Source: JAYEHL01 sp041653935
GTDB lineage: Bacteria; Chloroflexota; Dehalococcoidia; E44-bin15
NCBI GenBank assembly: GCA_041653935.1
Contig: JBAZEO010000001.1
Span: forward strand, 372,001 to 436,000
DNA length: 64,000 bases
Direction of reading: 5' to 3'
The notes below the pieces were generated by a model, which ran no database searches, had not been told where the DNA came from, and saw only the letters and a list, made by a program, of their open reading frames with translations. Below, piece by piece: positions 26,086 through 34,996 of this stretch. How positions within the stretch are numbered: the first letter of the stretch is position 1; each line of letters begins with the position of its first letter. Both the position numbers and the translations under genes were made by a program.

Positions 26086-27255
26086 ATGAGCGGAAGCATT
26101 AAAGATAGAGTCGCAATAGTCGGCATGGGCTGCACCAAGTTCGGCGAGCGCTGGGACAAGGGCCCCAGCGAGCTCATCATCGACGCGGTGACCGAGGCCT
26201 ACAAGGACGCCGGCGTCACATCGAAAGATATCCAGGCGGCATGGGTCGGAACGCTCTTCAGCGGCAACGGCGGCCGCGCCCTGAGCGAACCGCTCAAGCT
26301 GCAATATATACCGGTCACGCGCGTGGAGAACGCCTGCGGATCGGGACACGAGGCCTTGAGAGGATCGGCCTACGCCATCGCCGCGGGCATCTACGACGTG
26401 GTGCTGGCCGTCGGCTTCGAGAAACTGAAGGACGAGGGCGCCAGCGGGCTCCCCGGAATGGAGAACCGCACCAACACCCACTACCAGTCCAGCATGCCCG
26501 GCGTCTTCGCCATGATGGCCACCAGGTACTTCCACCGCTACGGGCTCAGCCCGGACGAGGGCAAGAAGATGCTGTCCAAGATATCGGTCAAGAGCCATCA
26601 CAACGGCAAGCTGAACCCCAAGGCTCACCTGCAGAGGGAGCTGACCCTGGAACAGGTACTGGCGGCCCCCATCATCGCCTGGCCGCTGGGGCTGTTTGAC
26701 TGCTGCGGCGTCAGCGACGGGGCGGCGGCGGCCATACTTGTCCGCGCCGAGGATGCCAAGAAATACAGGAAGGACCCTGTTTACATAAAATCGATGCAGA
26801 TATCGGCGAGCCCGGCATCGGGACGCATGCTCACCGATTTCGACTATACGCACGTGGAAGAGGCCTACCGCGCCGGCGTCGCCGCCTACAAGGAGGCCGG
26901 CATCAAGGACCCGCGCAAGGAGGTCAGCATGGCCGAGGTGCACGACTGCTTCTCCATCACCGAGGCCGTGACCATGGAAGATTTGCAGTTCAGCAAGAGG
27001 GGCAAGGTCAAGGAAGACCTCGAGTCCGGCTTCTTCGAGCTGACAGGGTCATTGCCTGTACAGCCCGACGGCGGACTGAAGTGCTTCGGGCACCCCATCG
27101 GCGCCTCGGGCATCAGGATGGTCTACGAGCTGTACCTGCAATTGCAGGGCCGGGCGGACAAGCGCCAGATAAAGAACCCCAAGATCGGCCTGGCGCACAA
27201 CATGGGCAACGAGCCCTACGCACCCGTGGTCAGCGTAGTTATAGTGGGGACATAG
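26086..27255 (+). CDS. Thiolase family protein (acetyl-CoA acetyltransferase-like)
   Basis: 389 residues with thiolase catalytic residues: Cys84 in ENACGSG and the His of CFGHPIGASG near the C-terminus. The architecture resembles SCP2-type thiolases that work with DUF35 partners. It condenses or cleaves acyl-CoAs. It begins 14 bases after the DUF35 fusion gene, so the two probably form one complex in CoA-thioester metabolism. Whether it runs in synthesis or beta-oxidation cannot be read here. Confidence 0.9.
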   Translation: MSGSIKDRVAIVGMGCTKFGERWDKGPSELIIDAVTEAYKDAGVTSKDIQAAWVGTLFSGNGGRALSEPLKLQYIPVTRVENACGSGHEALRGSAYAIAAGIYDVVLAVGFEKLKDEGASGLPGMENRTNTHYQSSMPGVFAMMATRYFHRYGLSPDEGKKMLSKISVKSHHNGKLNPKAHLQRELTLEQVLAAPIIAWPLGLFDCCGVSDGAAAAILVRAEDAKKYRKDPVYIKSMQISASPASGRMLTDFDYTHVEEAYRAGVAAYKEAGIKDPRKEVSMAEVHDCFSITEAVTMEDLQFSKRGKVKEDLESGFFELTGSLPVQPDGGLKCFGHPIGASGIRMVYELYLQLQGRADKRQIKNPKIGLAHNMGNEPYAPVVSVVIVGT

Positions 27256-27828
27256 AACCTTTACAAAGGAATTTACAAGGTTACACCAGCCATCTCTCGA
27301 AGAGAGAGGTTAGCTGAGAGAATATAGTACCTTAACAAATAGGAGACCCTCACCCTTACCCTCTCCCTGCGAAGGGAGAGGGAGGTAGTTTTTTAAAGCT
27401 ATCTCCCCCTGGCCCCCTCTTCTAAAAAGAGGGGGAATAACGGTCACGGCGTGCCGTGCCCCTACGGAGAAACGGACGGGCGAAGATAACCTCGCCCCTA
27501 CGCGGTGGGTCTGCGAGAAAGGGCGAATACAAGATTCGCCCTTATGGGAAACGTGGGAGCACGAACTCACCCTAGCCCTCTCTTTAATCAAAGAGAGGGA
27601 GCCAACGCAGGACCGACTACAGCCACTTCTCGGTGAGAAGGGTTAGCAAAGTAAATCCTCCCTTCCTTGAGGGAAGGGAGTCAGAGGGATGGAGATTCAA
27701 ATTAAAAAAATCCCCCAACGTATGGGGGATTTAGGGGGTTCGGTCATTGTACCCCCCAACAATATAGTATAATTACAGCGGTAAATTCTTAAGCCGAATA
27801 TATACAAAGGAGGATGGATAACAGAAAT
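27256..27828. repeat. Intergenic repeat cluster
   Basis: It contains the CAGCCATCTCTCGAAGAGAGAGGTTAGC hairpin unit (about 27284-27313), a CCCTCACCC/AGAGGGGGAA unit (about 27347-27437), a GTCACGGCGTGCCGTGCCCCTAC unit, a CCTCCCTTCCTTGAGGGAAGGGAG unit fused to CCCCCAACGTATGGGGG (about 27657-27742). No gene. Confidence 0.72.
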
Positions 27829-28737
27829 ATGGGAATGTTAGATGGAAAAGTAGCAATAGTCACCGGTGCCGGACGCGGACTGGGCAGGGCGCACGCGCTC
27901 TTCCTGGCCAAGGCCGGGGCCAAAGTAGTAGTTAACGACCTGGGCGGCGCGGCGGACGGCTCCGGAGCCTCTGCCACCCCTGCACAGGAAGTTGTCAACG
28001 AGATCAAGAAGGCCGGCGGCGACGCCGTAGCCTGCCCCGAGAGCGTTACCGGTTGGGATTCCTCAAAGAAGATCGTCGACCTGGCCATCAGCAAGTTCGG
28101 CAAGCTCGATATCCTGGTCAACAACGCCGGCTTCCTGCGCGACAGGATGACCTTCAAGATGACCGAACAGGAGTTCGACGCGGTGATCCAGGTGCACCTG
28201 AAGGGCACCTTCAACTGCGGCAGATGGGCCTGCATCCACTGGTACGAGCAGAGCAAAGCCGGCAAAAAGGTAGCCGGACGCATCATCAATACCGTTTCCC
28301 ATGCCGGACTCGGCGGCAACGCCGGACAGCCCAACTACGGCGCGGCCAAGGGCGGCATAGCGGCATTAACCATGGTGTGGGGCCGCGAGATGGCCAAGTA
28401 CGGCGTCACATCCAACGCGGTGGCCCCTATGGCCCGCAGCAGGATGACGCTGGGCTCTGAGATGACGAAGGGGATCATGGGCGAGTCGGCCCCCAAGGAA
28501 GGCTTCGACAAGTGGGCCCCCGAGAACCTTTCCCCGCTGGTGGTCTACCTGGGCAGCGACCAGGCCGGGGATATCACCGGACGCGTCTTCACCGTAACCG
28601 GCGGCAAGGTCCAGGTATTCGTACCATGGACGCCGGGAAAATCCATCGACCTCGGCGACAAGCGCTGGACGGAGCAGGAGCTTCACAAGAGGATCCGCGA
28701 GCTCGGCGACCTCAGCATGCCTCCGTTCCCTCTATAA
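27829..28737 (+). CDS. SDR family 3-hydroxyacyl-CoA dehydrogenase-like protein
   Basis: 302 residues. NAD-binding GAGRGLGR near 13-20, catalytic Ser157, Tyr170 and Lys174. It resembles the (3R)-hydroxyacyl-CoA dehydrogenase domain of peroxisomal multifunctional enzyme type 2, with a longer C-terminus. The start is uncertain: AAAGGAGG lies directly against an ATG at 27814 and 15 bases before the ATG at 27829, whose MLDGKVAIVTG opening is family-typical. A strong terminator follows at 28757. It probably acts on CoA thioesters with the neighbouring thiolase pathway. Confidence 0.85.
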   Translation: MGMLDGKVAIVTGAGRGLGRAHALFLAKAGAKVVVNDLGGAADGSGASATPAQEVVNEIKKAGGDAVACPESVTGWDSSKKIVDLAISKFGKLDILVNNAGFLRDRMTFKMTEQEFDAVIQVHLKGTFNCGRWACIHWYEQSKAGKKVAGRIINTVSHAGLGGNAGQPNYGAAKGGIAALTMVWGREMAKYGVTSNAVAPMARSRMTLGSEMTKGIMGESAPKEGFDKWAPENLSPLVVYLGSDQAGDITGRVFTVTGGKVQVFVPWTPGKSIDLGDKRWTEQELHKRIRELGDLSMPPFPL

Positions 28738-28756
28738 CAATCAAATAAGCACTAAC

Positions 28757-28790
28757 AAAAAACGAGGGTGGTCATCACCCTCGTTTTTTT
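28757..28790 (+). terminator. Intrinsic terminator
   Basis: AAACGAGGGTG-GTCAT-CACCCTCGTTTTTTT, an 11-bp stem with seven T, 20 bases after the SDR stop codon. Confidence 0.92.
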
Positions 28791-29276
28791 ATTTCCCCCG
28801 ACCTTATACAGCTGCGGCGCGCGAATAGATTCGTATGTGCACTGGACTCCGTCCGTGCACATACATTAAGGTTTACTAAGTGCCGTATGCTTTTGCCACA
28901 GTCATCTCTCGAAGAGAGAGGTTAGCTTAAATTTGCCCTCACCCTTACCCTCTCCCTGCAGAGGAAGAGGGAGGTTATTTTTTATAGCTATCTCCCCCTG
29001 ACCCCCTCTTCTAAAAAGAGGGGGAACTTAACGGGCACGGCATGCCGTGCCCCTACGGGATACGTGAGGCACGAACTCACCCTAGCCCTCTCTTTAATCA
29101 AAGAGAGGGTAGCCAACGCAGGCTCGATTACAGCCATCTCTTGAAGAGAGAGGTTATCGAAGTAAGTCCTCCCTTCCTTGAGGGAAGGGAGGCAGAGGGA
29201 TGGAGATTCAAATTAAAAAAAGTCCCCCAACGTATGGGGGATTTAGGGGGTTCGGAAAACAGCTTTCAGCCAAACC
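28791..29276. repeat. Intergenic repeat cluster
   Basis: It contains an ACAGCTGCGGCGCGC...GTGCCGTA unit (about 28806-28878), the TCATCTCTCGAAGAGAGAGGTTAGC hairpin (about 28900-28926), a CCCTCACCC/AGAGGGGGAA unit (about 28936-29026), a GCACGGCATGCCGTGC palindrome, then a CCTCCCTTCCTTGAGGGAAGGGAG unit fused to CCCCCAACGTATGGGGG (about 29166-29258). No gene. Confidence 0.72.
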
Positions 29277-30233
29277 TTATAGCCTCCGCTGCTCAAGCGG
29301 CATATACAGCTTCTCGCAATTTCGACAGAGAGGATTCGTTACCCTGTTCTCAATGAACTCCTTGCGGATCGCCTGGATTTTCTCCCCGTTCCAGATATCG
29401 GCCAGCGGCTGGCTGCCCATGTTCCCCAGCACATACCTGCCGTTGTAGTCGTAACAGCAGGGGAGGACATCCCCGTTCCAGGCGACAGTCATCACCTCCC
29501 AGGGCAGTGTGCACATGACCGCCGAGCGCTCGGCCGGCGGGCACTTGCACTCATGCGGCAGCGCGTGCACATCCTCCGCGTTGCCGTCCCACGTGGAGAA
29601 CTCCTTATAAATGAACTGGTCCACGCCCTCGCGCCGGTCCCAGTAGCTGGCCATCCTGTACATGCTCTCCTCGTTCATCCTGAAATCGATCATGGACACG
29701 ATGACCTGGATACTGCTTTTAGCATTCACCTTGCGTTCGAGAAATCTCAGCAGACGATCGTGCGAGGGCTTATACGACCTCTTCACGCCGCGGATCTTAT
29801 AGAACGACTCGTCATCGTGGCCGTCCAGCGACATGCACAGCATATACGGCTTCGACTCCAGCAGGGCGTCTATGACGTCATCCTTGAGCATGATGGGGTT
29901 GATGGACAGGGCGGGGCGCACGCCCTTGCCCGAAGCGTACGCGATGCAATCTGCAAAGCGCGGGTGCAGCAGGCTCTCTCCGAAGTGGTGCAGCCAGACC
30001 ATTCTATTGTTGACATAATCCTGGTTAGCCGACACGAGCTCATCGATGGCGCGCTGATACATCTCATAATCGATAAATCCCTGCGGGCGCGTCATGTTCC
30101 TTGTGCGCGGGCACATCACACACTTCATGGGGCATTTGTTGGTCAGCTCTATATTGTAGATGCCGAAGGGCTGGTCGGCGCGCGGCGCGCGATCTTTCGG
30201 AGGAATGACTTTAAATATGTTCTCAGTGCTCAT
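29277..30233 (-). CDS. Radical SAM/SPASM domain protein
   Basis: 318 residues. The radical SAM cluster motif is C34-x3-C38-x2-C41. The C-terminal SPASM region has CTLPWEVMTVAWNGDVLPCCYDYNG and CRNCEKLY, ligands for auxiliary clusters. SPASM proteins often modify peptides or build cofactors, but no precursor peptide gene is evident in the gaps beside it; both neighbouring gaps are repeat mosaics. The substrate is unknown. Confidence 0.87.
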   Translation of the reverse strand: MSTENIFKVIPPKDRAPRADQPFGIYNIELTNKCPMKCVMCPRTRNMTRPQGFIDYEMYQRAIDELVSANQDYVNNRMVWLHHFGESLLHPRFADCIAYASGKGVRPALSINPIMLKDDVIDALLESKPYMLCMSLDGHDDESFYKIRGVKRSYKPSHDRLLRFLERKVNAKSSIQVIVSMIDFRMNEESMYRMASYWDRREGVDQFIYKEFSTWDGNAEDVHALPHECKCPPAERSAVMCTLPWEVMTVAWNGDVLPCCYDYNGRYVLGNMGSQPLADIWNGEKIQAIRKEFIENRVTNPLCRNCEKLYMPLEQRRL

Positions 30234-30630
30234 GCGATTAAACCTTCGACGGTAACTATTATAACAGGGAGCAACCCCGCCATTTCACAGCTGCGGCGCG
30301 CGAAATTGTTCGTATGTGCACGGCACTTCGTCCGTGCACATACATTAAGGTGCGCTAATTGCTGTAATACGTACAGTGAACGCTTCCAGAGACTAGCTCA
30401 AGCCCGATTACAGCCCTCTCTCGCAGAGAGAGGTTACTGAAGTAAATCCTCCCTTCCTTGAGGGAAGGGAGTAAGAGGGAAGGAGATTTAAAAAATAAAA
30501 TTCCCCCAAGACTGGGGGATAAAGGGGGTTCAAAGCAGAGTTTGAAGCTGAGCTCCCTCTAATCTCCATCACATCAACATCGACATATGTTAATATAGAA
30601 GACAGAGTCGGAGAAGTTATTCAGCTCGCT
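30234..30630. repeat. Intergenic repeat cluster
   Basis: It holds a CACAGCTGCGGCGCGC...GCTAATTGCTGTAAT unit (about 30286-30368) with a perfect GTATGTGCACGG/CCGTGCACATAC stem, a CCCTCTCTCGCAGAGAGAGGTTA hairpin (about 30414-30436) and a CCTCCCTTCCTTGAGGGAAGGGAG unit with CCCCCAAGACTGGGGG (about 30447-30530). No gene. Confidence 0.72.
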
Positions 30631-30653
30631 GGCGGCAAGGCCGCCAATTTTTT
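30631..30653 (+). terminator. Intrinsic terminator-like hairpin just upstream of the PAP2 gene
   Basis: GGCGGCAAGGCCGCC followed by AATTTTTTAT, ending about 24 bases before the PAP2 start codon. No plus-strand gene precedes it, so it may be an attenuator in the PAP2 leader. Confidence 0.6.
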
Positions 30654-30676
30654 ATATAGTCTAGATGGAGTAATAC

Positions 30677-31288
30677 TTGGATAGTACGCTTTCCCTACCA
30701 TTGCGCCTCGCCATCCTGGTACTGTGCACCCTGCTCTGGCTGATCGCCTACTTCTTCATCAACCGCCTCCAGGTGGAACCGCAGCGCCGCAGAAATTTCA
30801 GTCTCCCCATCGACAGGAAGATCCCGTTTGTGCCGGCCTTTGCCTGGGTGTATTTTTCCATCGAGGTCTTCGTACTCCATCCCTTCCTTATCCTGTCTGA
30901 TGAGCGGCAATTCTACTGGATGTTTACCTGCTTTCTTTTGAACACCTTTATCTTCAGCCTGATCCATGTCGTGCTCCCCAGCAAGGTGGAACGCCTGGAA
31001 CAGGCGAACACGGGAGGTATTGCGGGAAAGATGATCAGGCAGTGGCAAAAGACGTGCAGACCATACGGCAACTTCCCCAGCATGCACACGGGTTTCTCGG
31101 TGCCGGTGGTTATAGCTAACTACATGGCTCTCGGTGTTATTGCCGGAAGTATCACGCTCGTATGGGCAGTTCTCATCGCTTTATCCACTCTATTTCTGAA
31201 ACAGCACTATATTATAGATGTGCTGGCGGCCCTAGCGCTGGGGATGCTTGTCTCCGCGCTGACGTTCTGGATGATTTGGCAATTTTAA
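30677..31288 (+). CDS. PAP2-family membrane phosphatase
   Basis: 203 residues with about six membrane segments. The phosphatase motifs NFPSMHTG (residues about 132-139) and KQHYIIDVLAALALG near the C-terminus match type-2 phosphatidic acid phosphatases, which dephosphorylate lipid phosphates such as undecaprenyl pyrophosphate or phosphatidate at the membrane. The upstream KxxxxxxRP motif is weak or altered (RQWQKTCRPYGNFPS). Translation starts at a TTG with GGAG at good spacing. Confidence 0.82.
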   Translation: MDSTLSLPLRLAILVLCTLLWLIAYFFINRLQVEPQRRRNFSLPIDRKIPFVPAFAWVYFSIEVFVLHPFLILSDERQFYWMFTCFLLNTFIFSLIHVVLPSKVERLEQANTGGIAGKMIRQWQKTCRPYGNFPSMHTGFSVPVVIANYMALGVIAGSITLVWAVLIALSTLFLKQHYIIDVLAALALGMLVSALTFWMIWQF

Positions 31289-31672
31289 CCCTCACCCTGA
31301 CCCTCTCCCTGCGGAGGGAGAGGGAAGTATTTTTAAAGCTATCTCCCCCTGGCCCCCTCTTTCCAAAAGAGGGGGAACTTAACGGGCACGGCGTGCCGTG
31401 CCCCTACGGAGAAACGGACGGGCGAGAATACCTCGCCCCTACACGATGACCAATATAATACGAGGGACATACGACCTCCTCCCAGCCCTCTCCGTGAGAG
31501 AGGTTAGCTTAACAAAGAGGTGCAGGAGAATCATCTCCTGCCAGGGGTTTGGGGGTGTCCCCCATCCAAAAAAGTCCCCCAACGTATGGGGGATTTAGGG
31601 GGTTCGGTTATTGTTTCCCCCTTTTAAGGGGGACAGCAGGGGGTTGCTACATATGTTAATATAAAACTTACC
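31289..31672. repeat. Intergenic repeat cluster
   Basis: It holds a CCCTCACCC/AAGAGGGGGAA unit (about 31289-31378), a GGGCACGGCGTGCCGTGCCC palindrome (about 31384-31403), a GAGGTGCAGGAG...GGGGGTTCGG unit (about 31516-31606) and a GTTTCCCCCTTTTAAGGGGG unit (about 31612-31646). No gene. Confidence 0.72.
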
Positions 31673-31867
31673 ATGAACGGCACAAATCGCGCTGACATCA
31701 GACCGGGGCTGCATGTTCTAATCACCTTGAAGGAAGACCAGCGCTCCGGGAAGCTGACCGAAGGCATAGTTAGAGATATCCTGACCAAATCCTCTTTCCA
31801 TCCCCACGGCATCAAGGTGCGTCTTGAAAACGGCCAGGTGGGCCGGGTCAAAGAGATAAAGGCTTAA
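31673..31867 (+). CDS. ywbE: YwbE family protein
   Basis: 64 residues. The sequence MNGTNRADIRPGLHVLITLK, KLTEGIVRDILTKSSFHPHG and IKVRLENGQVGRVKEI matches the YwbE (DUF2196) family over its whole length. It is a small KOW/SH3-like beta-barrel protein of unknown function found in many bacteria. It stands alone with repeats on both sides. Confidence 0.92.
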   Translation: MNGTNRADIRPGLHVLITLKEDQRSGKLTEGIVRDILTKSSFHPHGIKVRLENGQVGRVKEIKA

Positions 31868-32090
31868 GAACCCTCACCCTGACCCTCTCCCTGCGGAGGA
31901 AGAGGGGGAACTAACCGTGGAACCGTACGTATTACAGCACATAGTGAACCTTAATGTATGTGCACGGACGAAGTCCAGTGCACATACGAACTATTCTGCG
32001 CGCCGCAGCTGTAGCGAAATTGTAGGGTGGGTTTGAAACCCACCGCTGTGGGAAAATGATAGGAGATAGGGCGAACACATAGGTTCGCCC
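31868..32090. repeat. Intergenic repeats
   Basis: A partial CCCTCACCC unit (about 31871-31911), a reverse ACAGCTGCGGCGCGC unit (about 31932-32013, right end GCGCGCCGCAGCTGTA) and a GGTGGGTTTGAAACCCACC palindrome (about 32025-32043). Confidence 0.7.
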
Positions 32091-33284
32091 CTACAGGGGA
32101 CTGGCGTCCCCGGGCTGATCCGGCGCATCTTTTTCCGCCGGGCTATCGCCGGAGCCCGGCTTCTCCCCGTAATACTGATAGTAATCAACCTTGATCTTGC
32201 CGTTATACAGCTTCCTCACCCTGTCCGGCCGCGCGCGTTTGAAATAGTTGGGGAACATCTCATCGGCGGTCAATATATAGAGAGACCAGCCCCGCTTCTT
32301 GCGGAAGGCCTTATGCAATGATATGTATATCTCATTGATGTCCTTGAACTCGGACATCCGTACGCCGTAAGGAGGGTTCGAGATAACGATCCCGTACTGC
32401 TTGTCGATCCATAAGTCTTTTATATCTTTGCGTTCGAAATGGATGTCGCTGCCGACGCCGGCGTTCGCGGCGTTGATCTTACAGGCCGCGATGCTCTTTT
32501 CATCGATATCGTAGCCGAATATCTGTAGGTTGTGCTCATGGATAACGGCGTCGCGCGCGGCGAGCCTGGCCTCGCTCCAGCATTCCTCTTCGATCGAGGG
32601 CCATTTTTCGGAAGCGAACTCGCGATTCAATCCCGGCGCTATGTTCCTCCCGATCATCGCGGCTTCGATGAGTATGGTGCCCGACCCGCACATCGGATCG
32701 ATCAAGATCCTGTCGGGGTTCCAGAAGCTGAGTTGTACCAGCGCAGCGGCAAGCGTTTCCTTCAGCGGCGCTTCCCCGCCCGCCTCGCGATACCCGCGCT
32801 TATGCAGCCCGGCCCCGGAGGTATCGATGGTGAGAGTGGCGACATCCTTGAGCATGGATATCAGTATGGTGAATTCCGGCCCGGTCTCCTCGAACCATTC
32901 CCTGTTGTATTTTTCTTTGAGCCTCTCCACCACGGCCTTCTTGACGATGGCCTGGCATGCGCGGATGCTGCCCAGCGTGGACTTCACCGCCTTGCCGTTC
33001 ACATCGAATTTTCCATCCTCTGTGATAAGATTTTCCCACGGCAGCGCCTTCGTCTTTTCAAAAAGCTCGTCAAAGGTGAACGCCTCGAATTCCCCCATCT
33101 TGAGCAGCACCCGATCCGCGGACCTGAGCCAGAGATTCGCTATGGGGATATCGCCGGGCGTGGCCTCAAATTCAACCTTTCCCTCGGACACTGCGATGTT
33201 CTCAAAGCCGAGGGCTAACACCTCGTTCTTGACGACCTTTTCCAGGCCGAATGTGGCTGTCGCGATGAGTGTGATGTTATTCAT
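32091..33284 (-). CDS. THUMP-domain class I SAM-dependent RNA methyltransferase (RlmL/TrmN-like)
   Basis: 397 residues. N-terminal ferredoxin-like and THUMP region (about 1-160), then a Rossmann methyltransferase domain with LIDPMCGSGTILIEAA and the catalytic ISNPPYGVR. The family methylates guanine N2 in 23S rRNA or tRNA. The C-terminus ends in a low-complexity acidic tail (GSGDSPAEKDAPDQPGD). It stands alone in this orientation. Confidence 0.9.
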   Translation of the reverse strand: MNNITLIATATFGLEKVVKNEVLALGFENIAVSEGKVEFEATPGDIPIANLWLRSADRVLLKMGEFEAFTFDELFEKTKALPWENLITEDGKFDVNGKAVKSTLGSIRACQAIVKKAVVERLKEKYNREWFEETGPEFTILISMLKDVATLTIDTSGAGLHKRGYREAGGEAPLKETLAAALVQLSFWNPDRILIDPMCGSGTILIEAAMIGRNIAPGLNREFASEKWPSIEEECWSEARLAARDAVIHEHNLQIFGYDIDEKSIAACKINAANAGVGSDIHFERKDIKDLWIDKQYGIVISNPPYGVRMSEFKDINEIYISLHKAFRKKRGWSLYILTADEMFPNYFKRARPDRVRKLYNGKIKVDYYQYYGEKPGSGDSPAEKDAPDQPGDASPL

Positions 33285-33480
33285 ATTCTTCCGCTGTGGT
33301 TCGATATTGCAGCGATGGGACAGAAGTAATTATACCTTTATCCCGATTTAATTTCCGCTATTAGTGAAGGGTGTGGATTGGAACTGCACAACATAGCGGA
33401 TTGTTTAATCAGGATGGAGTCCACACGCTGTGGACGGGGAGATTGAGCAGGGTCGAACTCATCCTAAAACAACAGGTCAA

Positions 33481-34791
33481 TCAGGCTGTCCGGGCAGAGT
33501 CGCAGCCGCGCAGGAACTCGGGAGGCAGTGGGCCTGACTGCTGGAGCGTACCGGGGTTAACAATGCTTGGACCTAGGTGCCGGCACTTGTCCAGGCCTTT
33601 GGCCTTCTTGAGATTTGTATCAGCAAAGATAGTTGCATATAGAGCTGAACCATCCAAATTTGCTCCGCTGAGGTTTGCCCCGCTGAGATCTGCTTTGCTT
33701 AGGTTTACCCCGCTGAGGTTTGTCCCGCTGAGGTCTGCCCCGCTGAGATTTGCCCTACTGAGGTCTGTTTTTCTAAGATCTGCTTTCCTGAGGTCTGCCC
33801 CGCTGAGATCTGTTTTCCCGCTGAGGTTCGCCCCGCTGAGAACTGTTTTCCTAAGGTCTGCTTTCCTGAGGTCTGCCCCGCTGAGATCTGTTTTCCCGCT
33901 GAGGTTCGCCTCACGGAGGTCTGCTTTCCTGAGGTCTGCTTTCCTGAGATCTGCCCCGCTGAGATCTGTTTTCCCGCTGAGGTTCGCTTTCCTGAGGTTT
34001 GCTTTCCTGAGGTCTGCCTTACTGAGCTTTGTCCCGCTGAGATCTGCCCCGCTGAGATTTGCCCCGCTGAGGTTTACCCCGCTGAGGTTTACCCCGCTGA
34101 GGTATGCCTCGCTGAGATTTGTCCCGCTGAGGTTTGCTCCAGTGAGGTTTGGGCCACTGAGGTCTGTCCTGCTGAGGTCTGCCCCGCTGAGATTTGCTCC
34201 GCTGAGGTATGCCCCGCTGAGATCTGTCCCGCTGAGGTTTGTCCCGCTGAGGTTTGCTCCGCTGAGGTTTGCCCCGCTGAGATCTGCTCCGACGAGGTTT
34301 GCCCCGCTTAGGTTTATCCCGCTGAGATTTGTCCCGCTGAGGTTTGCCTCACGGAGGTCTGCTTCCCTGAGGTCTGCTTTCTTGAGGTTTGCCCCGCTGA
34401 GGTTTTTCCCGCTGAGATCTGCTCCGCTGAGGTTTGCCTCGCTTAGGTTTATCCCGCTGAGGTCTACTCCGCTGAGGTCTGCTCCGCTTAGGTTCGCTTT
34501 CCTGAGGTCTACTCCGCTGAGGTCTGCTCCGCTGAGGTCTGCTCCGCTGAGGTCTGCTCCGCTGAGGTTTGCCCCGCTGAGATCTGCTTTGCTGAGGTCT
34601 GCTCCGCTGAGGTCTGTCTCACGGAGATCTGCTTTACTAAGGTCCGCTTTGCTAAGGTCCGCTTTCCTGAGATCTGCTTTACTGAGCTTTGTCCCGCTGA
34701 GGTTTGGGCCACCAGGATGATGTGTTTCTCGCCAGAGGTTCCAGACCTTTACGCTTTGTTGCAGTATTTTCAGATGTTCTTCGTTAGCCAT
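33481..34791 (-). CDS. Large pentapeptide-repeat protein
   Basis: 436 residues. Residues about 27-395 are a continuous run of A(D/N)LSx(A/T)-type pentapeptides that would form one long right-handed quadrilateral beta-helix. The ends are capped by an N-terminal helix (NEEHLKILQQSVKVWNLWRETH) and a C-terminal segment (DKCRHLGPSIVNPGTLQQ). The helix has no signal sequence or membrane segment. Pentapeptide proteins include DNA mimics and scaffold proteins, but most are uncharacterised. The regular DNA repeat also keeps the opposite strand open over the same length, which is a shadow. Confidence 0.88.
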   Translation of the reverse strand: MANEEHLKILQQSVKVWNLWRETHHPGGPNLSGTKLSKADLRKADLSKADLSKADLRETDLSGADLSKADLSGANLSGADLSGADLSGADLSGVDLRKANLSGADLSGVDLSGINLSEANLSGADLSGKNLSGANLKKADLREADLREANLSGTNLSGINLSGANLVGADLSGANLSGANLSGTNLSGTDLSGAYLSGANLSGADLSRTDLSGPNLTGANLSGTNLSEAYLSGVNLSGVNLSGANLSGADLSGTKLSKADLRKANLRKANLSGKTDLSGADLRKADLRKADLREANLSGKTDLSGADLRKADLRKTVLSGANLSGKTDLSGADLRKADLRKTDLSRANLSGADLSGTNLSGVNLSKADLSGANLSGANLDGSALYATIFADTNLKKAKGLDKCRHLGPSIVNPGTLQQSGPLPPEFLRGCDSARTA

Positions 34792-34996
34792 TTTTACTAC
34801 CTCAATCCGACATGAAGAGACTGCTTTAAATGGTTAAGTAGTCTATGCCACTGGTGAACAAGTAGTCTATACTACCGGCGGATTTGAGTCAAGGTTAAAT
34901 TGTACAAATAAATCGTTGAAATAAGGATAAGCACTTACGCAGCAGAGTAGCGAATTATCGATCTTGATGTAAACGATTTAATTCCCTCTCCCCGGG

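Noticed and set aside
33371..34720. A 449-codon open frame on the plus strand across the pentapeptide gene
   Set aside because: It is a shadow of the regular pentapeptide codon pattern. Its product is a low-complexity Pro/Leu/Arg/Ser/Phe repeat, and the minus-strand frame has a proper family match and start.
33650..34720. Regularly spaced short DNA repeats resembling a CRISPR array
   Set aside because: The repeat period is 15 bases, in frame, and encodes pentapeptides. There are no unique spacers and no cas genes nearby.
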